Positions 52,801-64,000 of a DNA stretch of 64,000 nucleotides are shown piece by piece. Each line of letters begins with the position of its first letter. Position 1 is the first letter of the stretch. The stretch lies in NCBI RefSeq assembly GCF_040054535.1, contig NC_090780.1, positions 2,810,001 through 2,874,000 on the forward strand. The letters run 5' to 3'. The translations under genes were made by a program, and so were the position numbers. Below the pieces are notes generated by a model. That model was not told where the DNA came from. It was given only the letters and a program-made list of their open reading frames with translations, and did not search any database. Source of the stretch: Antennarius striatus (taxonomy: Eukaryota; Chordata; Actinopteri; Lophiiformes; Antennariidae).

Positions 52801-53943
52801 CCTTTAAATAGTAAACTTTTCTCCTAATTTATCTCCTACTTCTTATGTTTATTTATTTACTTACTTACGTACTCATTCATTCATTCATTCATTCATTCAT
52901 TCATTCATTCATTCAGTCATTCATTTACCTACAACAGAGCACTCCGCTGTAATCAACTTCTAAAAATTGGATATACAGATCATTGATTTCATACCTGATC
53001 AAAGGACCATGGTCTTGACACTAAATTCATAGATGTCCCCATAAACAGCAGTCCAGAATCATTCAGGACAAACTCCTCTCTCTGGTCCTCAAAGGGAATA
53101 AACACTGTGTCCTCTGTAGAAAAATAAACCTTGAATTTGAATACATCCTCACGTGTCTATGAATTAAAATACATCTCACCAGGCACACCATAAATAGTTC
53201 AGGCTGGTGCCAAGCATTCGCTATGATAAAGAGCTGCTGCAGCCCACTCACCAGGACACCAGGGGTTGCAGAGGAGAATGAATTTGCCAGAGGCACAGGT
53301 CCTCTTTCTTCTGCTGTGAGTGAACACACACAGCTGAAATCGATAGCAGCCCACAGAGGCAGAGGCAGGAGAGGTAATGAATATGGAGGGGTTCTGGAGG
53401 TCCACCTGCTCTGGGACCATATAGGCTTTCCATTTAGAGGAGGAAACCTTCTTGGAGAAAGTGACTGGCATCATCACAAAGAGGCGGCCTGAGGAGGAGA
53501 GAGGGGTAGGCAGTCAGCCGAAGAACTTAGAAATAGACAGATCTTTTTGCTTATAAATGTCTGCTCTTACACAAATAAGATATGATTAAATAAAAATCTG
53601 GACAACCTAGCATAACTTTGATCCTCAGAGAGTCCGTTTTGGGATTGAAGGGTCGACCACCCAGTTGAAGACAGACTTTGAACGGGGCTCCTCTTCGGAC
53701 CACCGTGGTTTTGGAGTGGCTGAAGGACTCCGTCCTGTGTTTCTCCAGGCTTTCATTTTTTTCCAAACTGACATTTTTTATACTGAAATCTGCAAGTAAG
53801 TATTACAATAAGTATTACATTAAAATAAAAAAAAGCATTCAACAATTACATTTAAAATGGATCTTATATGCAATGTTCAAAAACAAAAGAAAATAAGCAG
53901 AGAACAGGGTTTGAATTTCTGAAGATAAAGTCTCACCTTCCAT
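49848..53943 (-). CDS. Protein-glutamine gamma-glutamyltransferase (TGM2/TGM5-type), 14 exons, complete
   Basis: Calcium-dependent transglutaminases crosslink protein glutamine to lysine or amines. Exons in transcript order: 53943-53937, 53789-53607, 53488-53252, 53113-52995, 52475-52347, 52223-52046, 51896-51761, 51651-51548, 51433-51194, 51104-51042, 50960-50748, 50648-50491, 50264-50128, 50001-49848. Phases close exactly, giving 685 residues (human TGM2 has 687). An N-terminal beta-sandwich (about 1-140) is followed by the catalytic core with YGQCWVFA (C275), NFHVWVE (H333) and VLDPTPQE (D356), plus the oxyanion Trp W239 in GKWSGD. Two C-terminal beta-barrels follow. Core and barrels are joined by a Ser/Thr-rich linker from the 63-nt exon 10. 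Length and GPAPVKAIK resemble TGM2, while the [10 protein letters not shown] region is closer to TGM5, so the paralog is left open. The first coding exon supplies only seven bases. Confidence 0.93.
52873..52925. repeat. (ATTC)n microsatellite
   Basis: About 13 ATTC units with one AGTC variant, in the transglutaminase intron between 52995 and 52475. Confidence 0.95.
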
Positions 53944-53998
53944 CTGTTAGGATTCCTTTCTCGCTGCAGTGACTAATGTTTCTATCGTTACCCATTCG

Positions 53999-54025
53999 AC
54001 ATATTTAAGGCTTTGCCCCGCCCTC
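53999..54025 (-). promoter_or_regulatory. Core promoter elements of the transglutaminase gene
   Basis: Read on the minus strand, a GC box (GGGCGGGGC, 54023-54015) is followed by a TATA-like TTAAATAT (about 54008-54001), some 58 bases before the ATG at 53943. This spacing would give a short 5' leader starting near 53975. The call is from motif and spacing only. Confidence 0.45.
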
Positions 54026-55573
54026 AGAAAGCATTTCACATGAGGTAGGTGATTAGAAAGTGGACCAGTTTTTCTCGATTGTTGCTAAGGCCCAAGCAAA
54101 ACAAAAACTAAAAAAACGTTGTGCCAGCTAGTTCAGTATGTTCTAAATTTTAAGCCTCATTACATGAGTAATGAGACTCACCCACTTCAAATTGGAGAAA
54201 ACTACGTTAACGGGTGTGAAAACATGCAACAAGCTGCGAACAAAGGCATGGACAGCAAAACAAGTTTGCAGAAATAGTGATTCCACAGCATGTTTTTATT
54301 TCTGTACTACTCTTTAGCACACGGCTGCTTCCCAAGAATCCCAAAATATCTCTTAATATTAAGAAACAGATAACTGATTTCCTTCATATTCAATGTTATT
54401 ATAAAAATTCCAAAAGTGTTGGGACACTATAAATCCAAAGGCTTCTTTCTTTTTTTTTCCTTTTTTTTTTTTTTTTTACATTTTCTCTAAGTTAAACAAC
54501 AGTTAATATTTTACCTCATCCTCTTCAGTAGTTTATGGGAAAATTTTTTTTTTTTTTTCTGAATTCTTTTGCAACTGATTTCTAAATTTGAGTTTTGCTT
54601 ACATTTTGCACGTTGGTCCCACTGGTTCTTATTCATATACAGTATTGGTTTATTTCACAAAGTGGTGAATGGTGTCTCAGAAAAGTTGGGGCCAGAATCT
54701 AACATATAAATATAATAGTATATATTGTATAACATGGTAAAAAAAACATTGTATTGGAAAAACATTGTCTTGATCAAATTTAAATCATAAAATCTACAGA
54801 GCAAAAATTTAAAAGTTTTAAAAGCATGAATCAAATCATGCTTGCACATCATGTACAATGAAATGAACACACACATACACAGAAAGCCCTTTGACCCACT
54901 GAAGGCAGGTTTCACAGTCACATACAAGGGCATTTAATCCTGCCCCAGAGGAGGGCAGGTCATAAGTAGTAGTGTTTCCATGCTGTTCACACTGGTGAAA
55001 GTCAAACTCAATTGGTACAGTCATCAGTTTGTGATGACGGGGGTGGGGGTGGGGGGGTGGATGTTTACCTGATGTCATGACAAGGGAATGTTGTGGCGAC
55101 ACAGTGTCTCCACATCACAAGTTAACTGTTGTGTCATATGCAAGGACTAGATTAAAATAATTTATACAATCTTCAGATTTGTACCTATTCTCCTGTCTCT
55201 ATTCACGTTGCGATGACTTTTTAATGTGATAAGTTACATTTTCTCTCTCATCAGGTCACAACAGTGGCACAAATCAGTGGCCAGAGCTAGACGATATTTG
55301 GCCTGTTAAGGTTGAAATGTAAATGAACAATAAATGTACATTGTGATTCCGAAAATAAATAATTATAACACAAGGACAATTGTTTTTTTTTACATTTATG
55401 TACCGGTAACACATATGAATTAGAGTAAGCCACCAATCTTCTTATGTTTGGACCATTTCACATGTAAACGGGTTAATAGGTAACAGGTGTTATTGTCATG
55501 ATTTGTCACGAAAGGTTGAAAGGTTGTGATTCACAAAGGGACGTGTCAAGATTCACATTATGATTTTTATATA

Positions 55574-55611
<38 letters not shown>

Positions 55612-56437
55612 TATAACCACACATGCATCCATACATATTTGTTATACTAATGAGTTACAGCTTTATTTAGCATACTGAATTGTAAAAATGTCTGCAGCCT
55701 TTACAGAAAGGGTAAAACAGGACCCACATCAGTCTGAAACAAAATTTATTTGATGATATAATGACACACTTACTTTTCTTTTGTTTTCAGAATAGAGCAC
55801 AATGACTCAAAGAAACTTGTAGCAGCGTAGAGAAACTCTCACTTCTCTCATTCTTACCTACACATGACACAAAAACCATAGGGTATTCTTGCATTAAAAA
55901 CTGTACTATATTTTATTTCCTCATATACTTCATACTGCTGTACAGAAGATAAACAATAGACCAGCAGGGTAACTGCTCCCATTTAAGCTAAAAAAAAATC
56001 AATAAGATATTGGTGCAAATGGTGCGTGTTTCTCCATAACCACAGATTCACAGCAGATAACAGCATTTCTGACTGTTTTATATTGAACGTTGTTTGGGTT
56101 TTGATTCTATTGCAGGTGTAGGACATACTACTGGAAAGTAAAGTCATATAGCAACCCTCATAGAATCATGAAGAATTTATACTTGAGATGCAATACGATG
56201 GTTTATATGGAGAGAAGTTGGAAGTAAAACATTTTGAAAAGGTGCTACAAAAAAAGAAAACACATGCCATATATCATAAAACATTTTCAAAACATTGAAA
56301 GTGTAAACTGTAATCAAGCAGTAATTAAAAAAAATATTAGAAACATTCAATAATATTTGAAAAATCAATACTTATAAATAAATTATAATTCTATTACTTT
56401 AATTACTATTAGGTCCAAAGTGCAAACAACTAATGTT
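54026..56437. other. Intergenic, transglutaminase promoter to pxmp4 3' end
   Basis: AT-rich sequence with T-runs near 54455-54480, the palindrome at 55570 and minus-strand poly(A) hexamers that could end pxmp4 (for example near 55912, 55743 and 55661). No coding exon seen. Confidence 0.5.
55570..55615. repeat. Perfect palindrome with TA core
   Basis: TATACTGTA, then alternating TA, then TACAGTATA. All 46 bases are self-complementary. It lies in the gap between the transglutaminase and pxmp4. Confidence 0.9.
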
Positions 56438-57540
56438 TTATTTTTGAGTAGAAGTCCTTGGTTTATTATAAACTAGGAAGTCTGAGATGTCATGCCACAC
56501 ATTACTGTCATGGTAGAGGTAGTTCATTGAAGACTGTAAGGACGGCTGGAGGGTGTGAGGGTAATATTCAAACAGCCATAACACAATGCCCCACACCAGA
56601 GTGGCGAACAGTGGGAAAGGGTCGTGTTTAGGCTGGGGGACGAATCCTTTTTCAACAAGTAGTCTAGACATTGCAAACAGGATCCTGGACAGCAAGTACA
56701 TGTTGATCTAGAGAAGAGCAAAGTGTTTTAGTGAAATGAACACAATACTTTAGAAACTATTAGATTGACCTCTTAAACGTGCACAAAAAAAATGTGGCGA
56801 CGTGATGCTGACCTGACTATTGATATTGTTGTTATCTCCAAACACCAACCATCCTCCGACACAGGCAGCTAGAAACGAGTGAGACTGGAAACTCTGTCCC
56901 TGCAGCCTCTCCTGCAAGGCTCGCAGCCCTTTGTAGGTGAACACAAAGCAGGCCAGATTGCGAGAGTGGGTGTAAGTTGCCCTCAGAATGGCATTAAGCT
57001 TGTCCTTCAAACTAGGAGAGGGGGAAAAAAAAAAGATCAGACTTCAGCATCATGGAAGACAATTAAAGGAACACAGTAACTTAAAAACTGAAGTGTAAAT
57101 TCCTACCTGCCACTTCTGAATAGAAAGGTCATCACCAGGGCATGTGGTGCTCTGATTTTAGCCCCATACCTAAAAAAAACCCCCACAAAAAGTCAAAGTA
57201 ATGTCTGGAAATGCAAACAATTAAATATCAAATATTTCTAGTACGATAAAATGAAACAAAAGTCTTTTTCATACTACTTCTTGACTTTCTAGACCACAAA
57301 GGCTCCTAGCAGTATAATTAGCGACCACTGCCAACCACAGCTGATTAGCCTGTTAGCCACCAGCTAACAGGAAGAGTAAATAATTATTAATTTAATGAGT
57401 TGAATTTTATTTATTATTTCTACTCACACGGCGCCATTTCTGAATCCTTTCAACACTGCTAAAGCAGCTTTGTATTTCTCTTGCTGCAGAAGACTGTTGA
57501 CGGTGTAAAGAAGAGTTTTTATCAGATCAGGAGCTGCCAT
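56438..57540 (-). CDS. pxmp4: Peroxisomal membrane protein 4 (PXMP4/PMP24), 4 exons, complete
   Basis: PXMP4 is a small multi-pass protein of the peroxisomal membrane in the Tim17/Tim22/Tim23/PMP24 family; its biochemical role is not firmly known. Exons: 57540-57428, 57169-57107, 57011-56813, 56707-56438. Phases 2, 2 and 0 join cleanly into 214 residues (human protein 212). Near-identical family blocks are VLKGFRNGAVYGAKIRAPHA (about residues 25-44), FVFTYKGLRALQ, VFGDNNNINSQINMYLLSR and SNVWHDISDFLVYNK at the C-terminus. The start is the only upstream ATG, and MAAPDLIKTLL aligns with the human N-terminus. The second exon begins with the GTATGG that completes Val-Tyr. It sits head-to-tail behind itch and ahead of the transglutaminase on the same strand, each with its own transcription unit. 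Confidence 0.96.
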
Positions 57541-57773
57541 GACTTTCGGTTGACGACAGGACTTAAATGCATGTTACACACACACGCACACACAAACCGG
57601 CATGGTGTGTTACAGGCAAAACCCTCCGTAGTGAAGACTTGGGAAAAAAGTTTTAGTTCCTACATAAATGTAGCTCGGATTAATTTCGTACATTTCGCGT
57701 AATTTTAAAATATGTGCTTCTATGAATGATGGCAAATAAAATGTGGGCTTAATAGAAAGAAATATATAAAAGT

Positions 57774-57806
57774 GGGTTTTTTTGTTTGTTTGTTTGTTTT
57801 TGTTTT
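57774..57806. repeat. (TTTG)n microsatellite
   Basis: Short TTTG/GTTT array about 240 bases upstream of the pxmp4 start. Confidence 0.85.
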
Positions 57807-60800
57807 TACAATTTTAAGACGCTTATTTGTGGCGTGAGGTGAAGATTCCACTCATTAGGAGTTGCATTCAGGATTTTCTATTCACTTTATTTTGATTTGG
57901 TAGTGGATTCATACACTAAAACACATGGATGCAACTTTGTCGAGGATGTGGCAAGGAGTAATCCATTAAACGTTTGCTCTGAAAGGATTTTTCCCCTACC
58001 TTTTTTTTTTTTTAAAATATTGCAAGACTTGTGTTGTTTTTTCTCAACCCCACGCTACTATGCACGCAGGTTTATCATAGTGTCACATAAAAGAAAAACA
58101 TAATCACAATGACATCCATGCAATAGTGAGGTAAATTAGTCACTGATTCATTGCTGCTTGTTTCGGTAACAGGATGCAGAGGGAACCCAATCAGACACAA
58201 GCAGAAAAATAAATAAAAATACAGTGTATATTCATAACGTATTTGAAGATTTAAGCGTCTATCTCATTACCCCCTCCGATTTAATGCATAATGTTTAATG
58301 CACCCCATGCATTAAACTGATGAAATGTATTTTAAATAAAAAATCAGATGACTGTTATAAAATGTGGCATTACTTATTTTAGCCACATTTTTTCTATAGG
58401 GGAGCAGAAACTACAATATTAATACATTATCATTTCAATCCCTTTATTTTGAAAGGAGTCGATTAACAAATTATGCTCCCTTGTTTGTTGCGCATAAACA
58501 TGCAAAGTAAAACTCCTTAATAGTGAACAAATGTTTAAGTTTTTATAATTATTAATATTTCGAAAGTACCCAGAAAGTCCAGTGTTTTAATCATTTTAAT
58601 TTTTTTTCTCAATCAATCCAGTCCATTGTTACATGAAACCAATTCTCCAAATAAATAGTATTTTACCACTGAATTCAATTTATCAAAAAAAAAAAAAAAA
58701 TTAGACCTCCCCCCCAAAACAGTGATTACACTATCAACATGATTTACATTGCAATCAGTACAGCTAACACAAGCTTGCATATTTCTATACATTGAAGTCC
58801 CTGGAGCGCAGCAGGGATTAAACAAAGTGGTTAAGTCAGTGTCAAGGTGCTATATTATAGACCTGTTAAAACAGTCAACATTTTAAACACAAAACCTTTT
58901 GCATCACCGTCTTCTTTTTACAATAATCACTTGGTAGCAACAGACTTGCAGATGTGGCGTGTGTATTGCATTACTGCTAGTGAGGGCAAAAGTAAAATAT
59001 CTGTCAGCATTGAGTAGAAGTGAGGAGTTACTTCGAGTGAAAGAAATGACACCTCTGGTGTCAGAGAGGGAGTGCTTACACCGTAGAGAACAACTGGTAT
59101 CAACATGATGAACTGATGACACACAGCCATGTGGTCAATACAACAGAACTTCATATTTTTTATTCCTTTCTTTTTTTACTGGCAAATTAAAGGGAATTTG
59201 CTGAAACTGAATATGTAGTTATGATTTTTTTTTTGTCCTCTGAGACACACAATAAAATAACTAGTTTACAACTCACTGCCTTACACAGATATTAGTTACT
59301 AACAACGTAAATTTACTGATTTAAATGTTTAGATTTCTATTTAAAATGAAGAAGCTAATCCTGTCATTTTATTTCAACAGTACCTCACTGTTACCTTTAA
59401 AGACAATAAGATGCAGCTAACATCTTAGAGGTGAAAACAGGTGAGTAACGTGTAACAATTTAGTGATTATACTGGCTGACTTAAGACTTTTAAGTCAAAT
59501 ATTTATCAAAAATAATCAGTTATAATCCTTTGGTAAATTCTATAATTGTTTCCTTGAAGTGATCCTCTGATACTCAAAGACACATTAAGTTTGGTGTTAG
59601 TGAGACAAACACTACTGCTGTACAAATCTGAGTACACCCTATAAAACTAGGGCTGCTTTCTATTTCATTAATTTAACTCTGAATCATTAAATTCTACCTG
59701 CGACACAAGGGGCTACGCTGTTTGGGTGTTAAACTGATATCTACTTTTCATGTATATTTACATCAACTGTATTAGTCACCAAACACAATTATTACCTCTG
59801 CTAGCAATCTGAATAAAATGTCACTCTAGACATCTACCAAAGTCTTCCAGGGGGAATAATTTATAATTCAACAAATCATTCTTTTCTATTACACCTAAAG
59901 GCTATTACTCCCACTTCATTTATAAAGTTCATAAAAATCAATACAAGACTTTTCAGTCCCCCAGACCCATAAAGGAAGCGACCAATCATGGTCAGAACTG
60001 CTGACATTAAAAACAGCAGACTATCTGGGGAGGGCAAAGTCTGTCAAACTAAATCACAACCAAACCAGCTTTTACCGTATCGTCAGGGAAAACCTGCAAA
60101 TATGCAGCTGTTGCTGACTTAATGTCAAGAACTGAAATCATTATTAATGTTTAAACTTAATAAAGAGTCATAAAATGAAACTGTTGAAGTGAAATGAAAC
60201 TATCACTAGCAAAAAAAAAAGTTCTCTACAAAACTATTGCACATAAAAATACAATCTTCTTTAAAATGGTCACAACCTTCTCATTGTTAGTGTGCCAACT
60301 CATTTAAATTTAAAATGCAGTAAAATTTTAAGAGATCAATATTTGAGAATGAGAGAAATTTCCTTCACAGGGTTGATTTTAAGAAAGTTGTCTCCAATGT
60401 GCTGCAGGACATGTTCCTGTCAGCTTTAAAAAAATGTTTAACAATCCATCCAAAGTTTCAACAAATGCAGAATACGAGTTAATTAAAGACCCAAAGCTAT
60501 AAAGTACGTGTATGTATAATCCCATTAAACTGCATATGTGTCTCTGATGCTGCTATTAGATATGAAGCTTTTAAGTTTAAGTGAAAATGCACAAACTTGG
60601 TTTTTTCTCAAATTATTATAGTGCATAGACCCAACCAGGAGGCTCTTAAACGGTTATTTTTTTAACAGACTCAGATGTATGCGATCAAACATCAGCAACA
60701 CACAGTGAGTCCCGACATGATGGGCAGAGAAAGGTTCCTCTTCTACCCCCCTCACCTGGTGGTCGGATGGGCGGGGTCAATGAAGTCCCATAGGTGCAAA

Positions 60801-61009
60801 GTCAAAGGAGTCTGATCAGGATTCATACGTCCATCAAGGGACAAATGAACGTAATGAAAGCACAGTTACTAACATGGTGATGCCACAGAAAAACAAAGAT
60901 ACAAGTTCAATATACTGTTTAAGCAGCTCCTGGCTCCAAGTAGAGTCCACTGAAAAGTGCTCGTGTGAAATGGATACGGCATCTTCAAGGCAAGCTTCAC
61001 CATCTCCTG
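57807..61009 (-). other. Intergenic and likely itch 3' UTR
   Basis: From the itch stop (61012-61010) down to the pxmp4 start there is no supported coding exon. The DNA is AT-rich with A/T runs (for example 58685-58700). Minus-strand AATAAA signals occur at 59373-59368, 59164-59159 and 58448-58443, so the itch 3' UTR is probably 1.6-2.6 kb long. The remainder up to 57807 is pxmp4 upstream sequence with no clear CpG island. Confidence 0.4.
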
Positions 61010-63956
<2,947 letters not shown>

Positions 63957-64000
63957 TTAAAAAAAAATCCACACCTCAGATTTCAACAGGAGAACAACTG

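Overview
The window is nuclear DNA from a bony fish, probably a percomorph teleost. Genes are split into short exons with canonical GT/AG introns, long AT-rich gaps lie between them, and there are many dinucleotide microsatellites (CA, GT, TA, TC). Several decayed transposon ends duplicate TA, and there are copies of a teleost-type interspersed repeat containing 'CAGCTGGGATAGGCTCC'. No bacterial, phage, plasmid or CRISPR feature was seen.

Layout. 1-23,000 is a gene desert upstream of eya2. It holds a Tigger/pogo-type DNA transposon remnant (1,920-2,807), a transposon end sitting inside a TAG microsatellite (9,246-9,727), a dead LINE reverse-transcriptase copy (about 20,700-22,150) and simple repeats. 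A CpG-rich block at 23,040-23,315 ends in a splice donor and is the best candidate for the eya2 promoter and 5' non-coding exon. 33,827-47,888 (+) carries 13 coding exons of eya2, giving a predicted 476-residue protein-tyrosine phosphatase/transcription coactivator. 49,848-53,943 (-) carries 14 exons of a transglutaminase of the TGM2/TGM5 type (685 residues, catalytic triad intact), which converges tail-to-tail on eya2. 56,438-57,540 (-) carries four exons of pxmp4, the 24-kDa peroxisomal membrane protein (214 residues). 61,010-63,935 (-) carries the last nine exons of itch, encoding essentially the whole HECT ubiquitin-ligase domain; the rest of that gene lies beyond the right edge.

How the genes relate. 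They are not an operon and share no single pathway. EYA2, TGM2, PXMP4 and ITCH all map to the long arm of human chromosome 20, so the window is a rearranged but recognisable piece of that conserved synteny block. Exon boundaries were set by hand from GT/AG signals, reading-frame phase and remembered family sequences. Phases close exactly in all four genes, and no frameshift or premature stop was found.

No convincing undescribed system was found. The items most worth checking are the 5' exon structure of eya2, an isolated well-formed 99-nt exon candidate at 3,724-3,822, nested transposons in eya2 intron 2, and a possible intron-retention short isoform of the transglutaminase.
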